52,950 nt of DNA from CAZGYE01 sp964530165 (GCA_964530165.1 CAZGYE010000004.1:1-52950), one strand, 5' to 3'. Positions 31,790 through 40,831 are shown, counted from the stretch's first letter. Notes: a model not told the origin generated them from the letters alone. Translations and numbers: made by a program.

Positions 31790-34057
31790 ATGAGCAATCT
31801 GACCGCAAAACTCAAAGGCATGAACTATAAAGAGTTGCTCATCAATCACGTTGAGAAGTTCGTGCTGAGCCTGGTCGGGCTTCTGGCGCTCTGCTGCGTG
31901 TTCGGCGCCCGCTGGGCCGGGTACGACAAGACTCCCGCCGAGTTGGAACACAACGTGACAAAAAACCGGCAAGCGATTCTTGCCTCCAAATGGCCGGACG
32001 AGGAGCGACAGAAATACCAGAATGCCGCCGATATTCGCGATCGGGCCGACAAAATGGTGTCGCCGTTGGATGGAGCCAGGTTTCAGTACAACACCCTGAT
32101 GTTCTGGCCGCTGTACCGCAAACAAAAGCCGATTGAGGAACCGAAGTGGAATGTCGTCGAGGACCCGCTGGCCAGCACCGGACGCGTCATTTTGGCCCTG
32201 CGGCCGGAGGGGGCGGCTGATGATTCCGATGAGGTCGGTGCGGACGAACCCGGTTCAGAATTTGATGGACCGGGCAGTCGCGGGTCCCGAGGCAAACAGG
32301 GCGCAGAGGAAGAGGAGGACTTCGACCCCGATCTCGCGGTGCGTCGAGGCGGCGCCCGCCGAGCCGGTCCCGGTTTCCCAAGTGGCGCAGGCGCGGCAAC
32401 GCCTGGCGGTCCGGGCGGACCGGAAGGCTCCGCCGAATACAAGGCGATGATGACCGGCGGCGGCGCGGCAGCGATGACTGGCGGCGGCGCGGCGGGAATG
32501 CCCGGCCGCGGTACGGGGATGCAGAACGGTCGCGGAGCTCGCTACGTGGCGATTCGTGCGGTGTTTCCCCTGCAACGTCAAATCGAGAACGTGAAGAGGG
32601 CATTGAACGTCGATCTCGATTCCGAAGTGGCGGACCTGGTTGACATCGTCAATTTCGAGCTGCAGCGTCAAATCGCCGTCGCGGGTCCGGACCCGTGGAA
32701 AGGCGAGTGGGAGAAGGTCAGCTTAGAAGTCGCCACCGACATTCTAGACCAGGTGGAAGCCTTCGATCCAGATGTTGTCGAGAGTGGCGTGATCAGTGAT
32801 GTGATGACGATGCCGCTTCCCAGTCGGATCGTTGGCTACTGGGCCAGCCGGGCCACACATCCGCGCCTCGAGAATTTCCAGCTCTCTGAGGAAGAGATGA
32901 AGCGAGAGATGCTGATCAATCAGAAGATCATCGAACAATTTGAGCGCGAACGGGCCGAGCAAGAACCAACGGTGAGACGAGGTGGGTTCTCTGAGAAGCA
33001 GCACAACATTCGCAGAATGTCGCGGCGCGTCCTGCAGGGCAGCAACGCACAGGCTTTCATGCAACAGCAATTCAGCGATGTGCAGCAATTTGGCGATGTG
33101 CAGCAATTTGGCCATTTCCGTGACGCCAAACAACTGGAGAAGGCTCTGGCGGACGACCTTCAGAAACGCGCCAACGCGATCGGCCGGTTGCTGTTGTTTC
33201 GTTATTTCGACTTCGACGTCGAGCCGGGAAACGCCTACCGTTATCGCGTGCGGCTGACTTTGAGAAATCCGAATTTCGACCGGCCGGTCGAAGAGTTGCA
33301 GCGCCCAGAAATCGCCGACGGCCAGACCCGGACAACCCAGTGGAGCGAGCCAACTGCGCCCGTGATCGTCGCCAAGGACGTCGAATACTACCTGTCGCGA
33401 GTCGAGACGCCTTTCGCACGGCCCGAAATGCCCAGCGCCTCGATCAATGTTTTTCAGTGGGACCCCGACGTGGGAACGACGGTCAACAAAGAACTGAAAA
33501 CGCAGTTCGGCCAACGTATCGGGGGAACGACCCAGACGCTGGTGCTCAATCCAATCAAGCAAAGCTTCGAGGAGGAGCCCTTCGAGTTCAAGACCGGCGA
33601 TGTTCTCGTCGACATGATGGACGGGGCGATCGTCAAAGAAAGCCTGCATCCGGACCTGATCTTCACGAAGGAGATGAAGGGTCGGCTTGGCATGTCCCTC
33701 GGCATCAGCGATCAGGCTTTGGTGGTGAACAAGTATGGTGAGATCGTCACATTGGACGATTCTTCCGATCAAATTGCTTACAGTCGCGCGATCAAGCGCG
33801 TCGAGGCTTGGCACGAGCGCTTCGCACATCTCAAAGAGAAGGCGGCTTTGCCGGCAGAGGCCGGAGAAGGAGGCCTTGACGCGATGGCCGAGGAGATGTT
33901 CGGCGCGGGCGCAGCCGCCGGCTACGACGAAATGATGATGGGTGGACCTGCGCCTCGAGAGCGCGCCAAGAATCCGCTGCGAAAGTCGCGCCGCTCCAAG
34001 TCCAGGCGGCGTAGCTCGATGGTTCCGGGCGGCTCATTCGGCCCCCCCATGCCGTAA
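31790..34057 (+). CDS. Third pilus-operon protein, single-pass, Gly-rich
   Basis: 755 residues, not assigned to a known family. An N-terminal helix at about 24-42 (KFVLSLVGLLALCCVFGARW) anchors it, so most of it lies on the periplasmic side. About residues 140-250 are acidic and then Gly/Ala-rich, with MTGGGAA repeated at 32448-32495. A glutamine-rich 18-bp minisatellite (QQFSDV, QQFGDV, QQFGHF) lies at about 426-443. The globular part (about 450-690) is beta-rich: FDFDVEPGNAYRYRVRLTLR looks like a fibronectin-type strand pair. The tail is basic (KSRRSKSRRRSS). AGGAG sits eight bases before the ATG. Context suggests a PilP-like or structural partner of the PilM-PilN fusion. Confidence 0.6.
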   Translation: MSNLTAKLKGMNYKELLINHVEKFVLSLVGLLALCCVFGARWAGYDKTPAELEHNVTKNRQAILASKWPDEERQKYQNAADIRDRADKMVSPLDGARFQYNTLMFWPLYRKQKPIEEPKWNVVEDPLASTGRVILALRPEGAADDSDEVGADEPGSEFDGPGSRGSRGKQGAEEEEDFDPDLAVRRGGARRAGPGFPSGAGAATPGGPGGPEGSAEYKAMMTGGGAAAMTGGGAAGMPGRGTGMQNGRGARYVAIRAVFPLQRQIENVKRALNVDLDSEVADLVDIVNFELQRQIAVAGPDPWKGEWEKVSLEVATDILDQVEAFDPDVVESGVISDVMTMPLPSRIVGYWASRATHPRLENFQLSEEEMKREMLINQKIIEQFERERAEQEPTVRRGGFSEKQHNIRRMSRRVLQGSNAQAFMQQQFSDVQQFGDVQQFGHFRDAKQLEKALADDLQKRANAIGRLLLFRYFDFDVEPGNAYRYRVRLTLRNPNFDRPVEELQRPEIADGQTRTTQWSEPTAPVIVAKDVEYYLSRVETPFARPEMPSASINVFQWDPDVGTTVNKELKTQFGQRIGGTTQTLVLNPIKQSFEEEPFEFKTGDVLVDMMDGAIVKESLHPDLIFTKEMKGRLGMSLGISDQALVVNKYGEIVTLDDSSDQIAYSRAIKRVEAWHERFAHLKEKAALPAEAGEGGLDAMAEEMFGAGAAAGYDEMMMGGPAPRERAKNPLRKSRRSKSRRRSSMVPGGSFGPPMP
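32448..32495 (+). repeat. 24-bp in-frame repeat (AMTGGGAA)
   Basis: Two near-identical 24-bp units encode AAMTGGGA-type sequence in the Gly-rich region. Confidence 0.6.
33065..33118 (+). repeat. 18-bp in-frame minisatellite (QQFGDV)
   Basis: Three tandem 18-bp units (33065-33082, 33083-33100, 33101-33118) based on cagcaatttggcgatgtg encode QQFSDV-QQFGDV-QQFGHF. Confidence 0.9.
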
Positions 34058-34102
34058 CAACTCGCCGCGTTCGCGCTTCCACATTCCGGCGCGTGGAGGT
34101 TC

Positions 34103-35527
34103 TCAGGAACAGAGCGTCGATGTCTGCTCTGTTGTCTCAGGGTCATCACCGGGCTGCTGCGGGCCGTCGATCACGATGTCCCGCATCTCGGCGGCAATGA
34201 AGAAGGAACCGGTGACACACACCAGATCGGCCGGCCCGGAAAAGCGCGACGCAAGCTTCCACGCGGCGGCCGGATCAGCCGCCAGGTGCACCGGATACTC
34301 CGAAATTGCTGCGGCGGTCCGGTAGAGCTCCGCCACAGGCACGGCCCGTGGATTGTTCAAATACTGCGTCAGGATGACCGTGTCGAACTCCGGCAGCAAC
34401 TGTCGCATCAGTCCGGAAATGTCCTTGTCCTGCGTCGTCGCAAACACCAGAATTCTACGACCTGCCGCGAAGGTCGAATTGATCACATCCAGCAGGGCGG
34501 TCATGGAGGCCCAATTGTGTGCCGCATCGACAATGACCGTCGGCCTATTCCGAACGACTTCGATGCGCAGCGGCCAGCGCACCCGCTCCATTCCTTTGTA
34601 GACGGCTTCCGGGGGTCGGGGTCGGCCGCGTTCGGACAGCAGATCAACCACACTGACCGCCAAGGTTGCGTTTCTTGCCTGATGCTCGCCCGCTAAAGGC
34701 ATCGGCACATCCGGCCAACGACGCCACGGAGTTTCAATGTCCAGCGCATCGTGAAGTCCCAAGCGGCGGCCCGAAAGTTCCCCCGGCTGCGTCCTTCCGC
34801 CGGCACGGTAACAGTAGCGGCAGTCCCGATCGAGCTCGATCAGTTTTGCGGATCGCTGGCGGCAAATCTCCACGACGACGCGGCGAGCTTCGTCCTGGCT
34901 GACACCGCTGACGACCGGAACACCCGGCTTGATAATCCCGGCCTTTTCACGGGCGATTTGCGAAAGGGTGCCGCCCAAAAGTGCTGTATGATCGCGACTG
35001 ATGTTAGTGATCACGGCGACTTGGGTGTTGCACACGTTGGTCGCATCCAGACGGCCGCCCAGTCCGACTTCGAGCACGGCCAATTCGACCTGTTGCTCAA
35101 CAAAGTACAGCCACGCCATTGCCGTCGCGATTTCGAAATAGGTCGGCTTCATCGGTCCCGGCGAGTGGTCCATCGACAAGACCGGCCCGGCAACCCGCTC
35201 GGCCAGTTCGACCAATCGCGCCGGGCTGGGCGGGACACCGTCGACCGTCATCCGTTCCTCGAATTTCCAGACGTGCGGCGACGTGAACAGCCCGACCCGA
35301 CAACCAGCCGCCGACAGCATCTCCGCGATCATGACTGAGGTCGAGCCTTTGCCCTTGGTCCCCGCGACGTGCACCACCGGTGCAGACTCCTGTGGGTCCG
35401 AAAGCAGCGACAACAACTGCCTCATCCGGTCGAGCTTGAAGTCGTTCGTTGAATAGCTGCTGCTGTGGACTCGCTCGTAGTTGATGCGGCCGAAAAGGAA
35501 TTCAATTGCCTGCTCGTATGTTTCCAC
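34103..35527 (-). CDS. folC: Folylpolyglutamate/dihydrofolate synthase
   Basis: 474 residues. The Mur-ligase-type P-loop HVAGTKGKGSTSVMIAEML is at about 53-71. SPHVWKFEERMTVDG is the folate-binding loop, EVGLGGRLDATN and NISRDHTALLG are central-domain motifs, and VDAAHN opens the C-terminal domain. All are typical of FolC, which adds glutamate to (dihydro)folate with ATP in the cytoplasm. Whether it also has dihydrofolate synthase activity cannot be told. The start codon is GTG at 35527, supported by GGAGAGAAG about nine bases upstream; no better ATG exists. It converges on the pilus operon with a 45-base gap. Confidence 0.93.
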   Translation of the reverse strand: METYEQAIEFLFGRINYERVHSSSYSTNDFKLDRMRQLLSLLSDPQESAPVVHVAGTKGKGSTSVMIAEMLSAAGCRVGLFTSPHVWKFEERMTVDGVPPSPARLVELAERVAGPVLSMDHSPGPMKPTYFEIATAMAWLYFVEQQVELAVLEVGLGGRLDATNVCNTQVAVITNISRDHTALLGGTLSQIAREKAGIIKPGVPVVSGVSQDEARRVVVEICRQRSAKLIELDRDCRYCYRAGGRTQPGELSGRRLGLHDALDIETPWRRWPDVPMPLAGEHQARNATLAVSVVDLLSERGRPRPPEAVYKGMERVRWPLRIEVVRNRPTVIVDAAHNWASMTALLDVINSTFAAGRRILVFATTQDKDISGLMRQLLPEFDTVILTQYLNNPRAVPVAELYRTAAAISEYPVHLAADPAAAWKLASRFSGPADLVCVTGSFFIAAEMRDIVIDGPQQPGDDPETTEQTSTLCS

Positions 35528-35637
35528 GAGATGCTTCTCTCCAAATGATCAGAGAGTATACCCGGCATCCGATGAAATCTGTATGATGAATCTTCTCTGG
35601 ACACATCGCCAATTCACTCGACGAAAAGGTTGCTGTC

Positions 35638-36132
35638 ATGAGCGTGATCAGCGTGACCACTGACATGTGGAACACCAATCGGGCGCGGACCCTGGCAACG
35701 CTCGACGAGATCGCCCAGCTTGCGGACCCGCAAGCCGTGCTCTCATGGCGGCCGGCGCCGGGGCGGGCGCATGTTGCATGGCAGTTGATGCACATTGGCA
35801 TCACCGAAGAGCTCTTCGCCACCGAGCGTCTGGTGGGGACCGCTCCCGGCTGTCCTTCACTCGTTGGGCGGTTTCGCGGCGGCAGCACGCCCGATGACGA
35901 CATCCCCAACGTCGACGAAATCCACGACGTCCTGGACAACTCCCGAGGGCACCTGTTGACTACGATCTCGATGTTCGACGAGGCCGATCTGGACGCCATC
36001 CCCGAACATTGGGCCGAGCGGGGTTTGTCGTTCGGACAGATCCTGCAGGTGATTGCCTGGCATGAAGCGCATCACCAGGGACAGGCGCACCTTACGTTGA
36101 ATCTGTGGAAAGCCACTGACCAGAAGGAATGA
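35638..36132 (+). CDS. DinB-like four-helix metal-binding protein
   Basis: 164 residues. The DinB_2 pattern is seen: helical throughout, with H52 in AWQLMHIGITEE and the pair H142/H146 in AWHEAHHQGQAH, which form the three-histidine metal site of the family. Members act as thiol-S-transferases or have no known activity; some respond to DNA damage. The length matches the family. The stop overlaps the ABC ATPase start by the ATGA tetranucleotide, so the two are probably coupled, an unusual partnership. Confidence 0.8.
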   Translation: MSVISVTTDMWNTNRARTLATLDEIAQLADPQAVLSWRPAPGRAHVAWQLMHIGITEELFATERLVGTAPGCPSLVGRFRGGSTPDDDIPNVDEIHDVLDNSRGHLLTTISMFDEADLDAIPEHWAERGLSFGQILQVIAWHEAHHQGQAHLTLNLWKATDQKE

Positions 36133-36866
36133 CGAATGCTCGAATCCGGTACCACATGAGCCAGAAACAAACCAGCCAAGTCATCGACCTGCACAAGTAC
36201 TACGATCTGGGTACGGTCGTCGTGAAAGCGCTGCGGGGCGTCACGGCGGAATTCCCGGACGGTGATTTTGTCGCCATCATGGGGGCCTCGGGAAGCGGCA
36301 AAAGCACGTTGCTCAACCTGCTCGGCGCGCTGGATCGTCCGACCAGCGGGCGGTATATTCTGTTCGGACACGACGTCTCCAGCTACAGCGACGATCAACT
36401 GTCGCTGATTCGCAACGAGATGATCGGCTTCATTTTTCAATCTTACAATCTCATCCCGCAGTACAACGTGCTGGAAAACATCCAAGTCCCCCTGCATTAC
36501 CGCCGCGGATATCCCCCCATCACGTCCCGCGACACCAACCGCTGCATCGACCTGGCCGTCGAGGTCGGTCTGGGCGACCGGCTCGACCATCGGCCGTATC
36601 AGCTCTCCGGCGGCCAGCAGCAGCGCGTGGCGATTGCCCGGGCGCTGCTCAACGAGCCGCGGGTCATTCTGGCCGACGAACCGACCGGCAACCTCGACTC
36701 GACAACCGGAGAGGAGATCATGCAGCTTCTGGAACGGCTGAACCAACAGGGCCGAACCATCATCATGGTCACACACGAGCCGCACATCGCCCGACGCGCC
36801 AAACGCACCATTCTGATGAAAGACGGATTGATTGAACGTGAAGTCCCCGTTTCGGGAATTGGGTGA
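36129..36866 (+). CDS. ABC transporter ATP-binding protein (LolD/MacB type)
   Basis: 245 residues. It has Walker A GASGSGKSTLLNLLG (K58), Q-loop FQSYNLIPQ, signature LSGGQQQRVAIARALL, Walker B VILADEPTGNLDS and the H-loop in MVTHEPH. The sequence around RPTSGRYILFG and NLIPQYNVLENI is typical of the MacB/LolD/FtsE class, which powers mechanotransmission or lipoprotein export. The window contains no FtsX-like permease, so the partner is elsewhere. The ATG at 36129 overlaps the DinB-like stop. An ATG nine codons later (MSQKQTSQVIDL) gives a more usual N-terminus and may be the real start. Confidence 0.92.
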   Translation: MTNARIRYHMSQKQTSQVIDLHKYYDLGTVVVKALRGVTAEFPDGDFVAIMGASGSGKSTLLNLLGALDRPTSGRYILFGHDVSSYSDDQLSLIRNEMIGFIFQSYNLIPQYNVLENIQVPLHYRRGYPPITSRDTNRCIDLAVEVGLGDRLDHRPYQLSGGQQQRVAIARALLNEPRVILADEPTGNLDSTTGEEIMQLLERLNQQGRTIIMVTHEPHIARRAKRTILMKDGLIEREVPVSGIG

Positions 36867-36943
36867 AGCGGGCGAAAGCATTCTGCCGATAATTCTCATC
36901 AGAACACGTTGGCAAACAGTGCCGGTTCCGATAGGCTGCTGGA

Positions 36944-38500
36944 ATGAGGATTCTGCTGGCCAGTTCCGAAGCAGTCCCGTTCTCCAAGACGGGGGGCCTG
37001 GCTGACGTTGTGCCGGCTTTGGCCAAAGCGCTGGCTCAGGCCGGTCATCACGTCTGGCTCATCGTGCCGCATTACCCACAGATTCCAGCGCAGCAGGGTG
37101 CAACCTGTCCGCCGGTTGCCGACAGTGGACAAACCTTCGAGGTTCCCGTCGGCAGCAAACAGGTCAGCGGCAGGCTGTTGTGGGCCGAATTGCCCGCTTC
37201 GAACGTGACGGTCCTGCTGATCGACAAGAGAGACTATTTCGACCGCAAAAGCCTCTACAACGAAAACGGGGCCGACTACAAGGACAACTGCGAGCGGTTT
37301 GTGTTTTTCAGCCGGGCGGTGATGGAAACGGCCCGTCGATTGGTGCTGCGGCCCGACATCGTGCACGCCAACGACTGGCAAACCGGCCTGGTCCCGGCGC
37401 TCTTGGAGATCGAGTACCGCAACCTTCAGGGATTCGAACAGACGGCGTCGGTGTTCACTATTCACAACATGGCGTTCCAGGGCAAATTCTGGCATTGGGA
37501 CATGCTGCTGACCGGCTTGGACTGGAAGTACTTCAACTGGCGGCAGATGGAGTCGTTCGGTCACCTGAACCTGCTGAAGACCGGGATCACGTTTGCCGAT
37601 CTGCTCACCACCGTGAGCCCAACCTATGCTTCGGAAATTCAGACCGCCGAATTCGGCTGTGGTTTACACGGCGTCTTTCACGGCCGGCGGGACGATCTCT
37701 TCGGCATTCTCAACGGAATCGACTCGGAAGTCTGGAACCCGGCTACTGATCCTGCATTGGCCGAGAACTACCGCATCGACAACGTCGCGGATGCGAAAGC
37801 CGCTTGCAAAGCGCAGTTGCAGCAGCGGTTGGGACTCCCGGTTCGCAGAGATATTCCGCTGCTGGGCATGATCTCTCGGCTGACCGACCAGAAGGGATTC
37901 GACCTGATCACCGAATCTGCCGACGAGATCGTGGGTCGCGATCTCCAATTGGCGTTTCTGGGGACCGGTGAAGAGCGGTACGAACAGTTCCTCAGGAACC
38001 TGGCAGACGCGCATCCCGACAAGGTGGCGGCGGTCGTCGGGTTCGACGAGACGCTGGCGCACCAGATCGAAGCCGGGGCCGACATCACCCTCATGCCCAG
38101 CCGGTACGAGCCGTGCGGCTTGAATCAACTGTACAGCTTGCGGTATGGTACGGTTCCCATCGTGCGTGCGGTGGGAGGTCTGGCCGATTCGGTCGTCGAC
38201 GCCACCGACGAAAACCTGACCGCCGGGACTGCGACCGGGCTCCAATTCTCCGAATACAGCAGCCGAGCGCTCTGGAGACAGGTCAAGCGGGCAGTCGACA
38301 TGTTCAAGGACAAACAGACCTGGAGGCAACTCGTGCGGACCGGCATGCGTCAGGACTGGTCGTGGGGTCGCAGCGCGGCAGAATACGTCAAGGTCTACGA
38401 GCGAGCCGCCGCGAAAAAGGGGGACAGGTCCAATTTGCCGGAACGGCCCGCAGGGTGCTCTGCACAAATTGGACCTGTCCCCCTTTTTCGCCTGAGCTAA
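36944..38500 (+). CDS. glgA: Glycogen synthase
   Basis: 518 residues. GT5 features include the ADP-glucose loop KTGGLADVVPALAKAL near the N-terminus, HANDWQTGLVP, FTIHNMAFQG, the C-terminal donor region SRLTDQKGFDLI and SRYEPCGLNQLYSLRYG with the conserved glutamate. It transfers glucose from ADP-glucose to the non-reducing end of an alpha-1,4-glucan. The normal protein would end near residue 490 (AAEYVKVYERAA). The last 28 residues (KKGDRSNLPERPAGCSAQIG and eight more) are encoded by a 27-bp inverted repeat and its loop, so the C-terminus was replaced by an inserted element. It heads an alpha-glucan gene cluster running to 44103. Confidence 0.95.
   Translation: MRILLASSEAVPFSKTGGLADVVPALAKALAQAGHHVWLIVPHYPQIPAQQGATCPPVADSGQTFEVPVGSKQVSGRLLWAELPASNVTVLLIDKRDYFDRKSLYNENGADYKDNCERFVFFSRAVMETARRLVLRPDIVHANDWQTGLVPALLEIEYRNLQGFEQTASVFTIHNMAFQGKFWHWDMLLTGLDWKYFNWRQMESFGHLNLLKTGITFADLLTTVSPTYASEIQTAEFGCGLHGVFHGRRDDLFGILNGIDSEVWNPATDPALAENYRIDNVADAKAACKAQLQQRLGLPVRRDIPLLGMISRLTDQKGFDLITESADEIVGRDLQLAFLGTGEERYEQFLRNLADAHPDKVAAVVGFDETLAHQIEAGADITLMPSRYEPCGLNQLYSLRYGTVPIVRAVGGLADSVVDATDENLTAGTATGLQFSEYSSRALWRQVKRAVDMFKDKQTWRQLVRTGMRQDWSWGRSAAEYVKVYERAAAKKGDRSNLPERPAGCSAQIGPVPLFRLS
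38411..38491. repeat. 27-bp perfect inverted repeat in the 3' end of glgA
   Basis: Arms 38411-38437 and 38465-38491 are exact reverse complements, starting GCGAAAAAGGGGGACAGG, with a 27-base loop. The right arm ends in CCCCCTTTTT, so the transcript would look like a strong hairpin followed by U residues. It lies seven bases before the glgA stop codon and could double as a terminator. Confidence 0.95.
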
Positions 38501-38524
38501 ATTCAAGGAACGAATCTCATTCCC

Positions 38525-40717
38525 ATGCAACCCGTCTCGCTGGCGTTTTTCTGGCACCAGCATCAGCCGTATTATCCCGACGACGTCGAAGGCGAAACGT
38601 TGATGCCCTGGGTCCGTCTCCACGGAACCAAAGATTATTACGGCATGGCCCTGCACATCAAGGAGGTTCCCGAGTTTCGCTGCACGATCAATCTTGTGCC
38701 GAGCCTGCTGGTGCAGCTACAAGCCTACACCGACCGCGGGGGCAGCGACCGGCATCTGGACATTTCGCGGATGCCGGCTGATGCCCTGAGCGAACCGGAT
38801 GCCTGCTATCTGCTCGATCACTTCTTCATGGCCAACCTCGACAACATGATTCGACCCTTTCCCCGCTATTACGAACTTTACCTGAAGCGGGGGTTCGGCA
38901 TCGATCCGGTCGGGAAGGCCGCACCGCGGTTCTCCGAACGCGACCTGCGCGACTTGCAGGTCTGGAACAATCTCACCTGGATCCATCCGCTGGTGTTTGA
39001 AAAAGACGTCGATCTCAAAGACTTTTTTGAAAAGGGCCAGAATTGGACCGAGGCCGAGAAACAATGGCTGCTGGATCAGCAGATGGAGATCCTCAAACGG
39101 GTGATTCCCCTGCACCGGCAACTGGCCGAGTCGGGACAGGTGGAGCTCACCACGACCCCGTTCTATCACCCAATTTTGCCGCTGTTGTGGGACAAGCGTT
39201 CGGCCCGGCAAGCCATGCCGGGCTGCCAGTTGCCCAAGCATCTCGATTCGTACCAGGCCGACGCCCGGAAACACATCTCGCGGGGAGTCGCGTTCCATCG
39301 GGAGCTGTTCGGGTCGCAGCCTCTGGGGATGTGGCCCTCGGAAGGTTCGGTTTCGCAGGAGATCATCGGCGCGATCGCCGAGTCGGGAATCGAATGGATT
39401 GCCACCGACGAAGAGATTTTGGCCGAATCGACCCGCGGCTGGGTCGCGCGCGACAGGGCCGGTCACATGCGTCACCCGGAAATGCTGTTCCGGCCGTGGC
39501 GCGTCGAGGCCGACGGACGGCAGTTGCAAATGGTCTTTCGCGATCACGCCCTGAGCGATCTGATCGGTTTCCACTACCAACGCAGCGATCCGGCGCACGC
39601 GGCCGACGACCTGCTCGGGCGGGTGGAAGCCATCGGGCGGGCGGTTGAGACCGCCAGTGTCGGACGGACGGCGTTGGTCCCCATCATCCTCGACGGCGAA
39701 AACTGTTGGGAATACTATCCCGACGGCGGGGTGAAGTTCCTGCGAAAGTTGTACCAAGGTTGCGTCCAGAACCGGTCGATCCGGCCGGTGCAGATCAAGG
39801 AGCATCTGCACGAGCACCCCGCCACCGACCGCATCGGAGAGCTGTTTGCCGGGAGCTGGATCTCGCACAACTTCGCCATCTGGATCGGTCATCACGAAGA
39901 CAACACCGCCTGGAATTTGCTGCACCAGACCCGCGAATTCCTGAAACGAACCGAGGCCCAAGAGACCGCCACGCCTGAGAAATTAGACAAGGCGTGGGAA
40001 GAACTCTTCATCGCCGAGGGAAGCGACTGGTTCTGGTGGTTCGGTGACGATCACTCGTCGGCCCAGGACCTGCTGTTCGATCAACTGTTCCGCAAACACC
40101 TGGAGAACGTTTACACGCTGCTCGGCGCGGAATGTCCCAGCGCGCTGAAACATCCGATTGCCCGTGCCGAGCGTCGGGCCATCCACACCCTGCCCACCGG
40201 TTTTCTGCCCGTGAAGGTCGATGGCCGCTGCACGTATTTCGAGTGGGTCTGCGCCGGGCGCTACGTCAGCAGTACCCAACGCGGAACAATGACGTTGGCC
40301 AGTGAAGGCATCATCCGCGAAGTCTACTTCGGGTTCGATTTGGAGCGGCTGATGATCCGCGTCGACACCGTCAAACGTGCCCGCAGCGATCTCACCCAGA
40401 TGGACGAACTGCGCGTGCGGTTTCTAGAACCGCGGGCGACGGAAATCCGCGTCACCGGGCTGAAGCAGTCCCAACCCAAAGCAAGGCTGTATCGCAACGA
40501 ACGAGCCGTGTCAAAAGCAAAAGTGGACGTCGCCATCGACCAGATCCTCGAACTGACGGTTCGGTTTGCCGATCTGAAAGTCAAGGCGGACGAACCGATT
40601 CACATGTTCCTGGAGGCAAAGTCGAAGAAGCAAAGCGTCGACCGCGCGCCGCAAGAGGGCTCCCTGGAACTCACCGTTCCGTCGCCCGATTTCGAGCTCA
40701 TCATGTGGCAAGCGTGA
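38525..40717 (+). CDS. GH57 family glycoside hydrolase (amylopullulanase/alpha-amylase-like)
   Basis: 730 residues. The five conserved GH57 regions are visible: HQHQPYY at residue 11, HPI in TTTPFYHPILPLL, GMWPSEGSVSQE with the nucleophile E273, ILDGENCWEYYPDGG with the acid/base D390, and EGSDWFWWFGDD. The layout matches the COG1449 alpha-amylase/alpha-mannosidase branch, cytoplasmic and retaining, acting on alpha-glucans. The C-terminal 150 residues form a beta domain. AAGGA precedes the ATG. It starts 24 bases after glgA, so cotranscription is likely unless the hairpin there terminates. Confidence 0.9.
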   Translation: MQPVSLAFFWHQHQPYYPDDVEGETLMPWVRLHGTKDYYGMALHIKEVPEFRCTINLVPSLLVQLQAYTDRGGSDRHLDISRMPADALSEPDACYLLDHFFMANLDNMIRPFPRYYELYLKRGFGIDPVGKAAPRFSERDLRDLQVWNNLTWIHPLVFEKDVDLKDFFEKGQNWTEAEKQWLLDQQMEILKRVIPLHRQLAESGQVELTTTPFYHPILPLLWDKRSARQAMPGCQLPKHLDSYQADARKHISRGVAFHRELFGSQPLGMWPSEGSVSQEIIGAIAESGIEWIATDEEILAESTRGWVARDRAGHMRHPEMLFRPWRVEADGRQLQMVFRDHALSDLIGFHYQRSDPAHAADDLLGRVEAIGRAVETASVGRTALVPIILDGENCWEYYPDGGVKFLRKLYQGCVQNRSIRPVQIKEHLHEHPATDRIGELFAGSWISHNFAIWIGHHEDNTAWNLLHQTREFLKRTEAQETATPEKLDKAWEELFIAEGSDWFWWFGDDHSSAQDLLFDQLFRKHLENVYTLLGAECPSALKHPIARAERRAIHTLPTGFLPVKVDGRCTYFEWVCAGRYVSSTQRGTMTLASEGIIREVYFGFDLERLMIRVDTVKRARSDLTQMDELRVRFLEPRATEIRVTGLKQSQPKARLYRNERAVSKAKVDVAIDQILELTVRFADLKVKADEPIHMFLEAKSKKQSVDRAPQEGSLELTVPSPDFELIMWQA

Positions 40718-40719
40718 AG

Positions 40720-40815
40720 AAGGAAAAAGTAAAAAGGAAAAAGGAAAAAGTAGAAAGGAGAAGGCAAGAGCAAAGGAGCAGGGGGCAAAAGTCTGTTTTT
40801 CTTCACTTTTTCCTT
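40720..40815. repeat. Purine-rich inverted repeat after the GH57 stop
   Basis: aaggaaaaagtaaa (40720-40733) is mirrored by ttcactttttcctt (40802-40815, 13 of 14 paired) around a run of GGAAAAAG repeats. It begins three bases after the GH57 stop codon and fills most of the 114-base gap before the GalT-like gene. Confidence 0.65.
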
Positions 40816-40831
40816 TTGCCTTGTCAATGAC

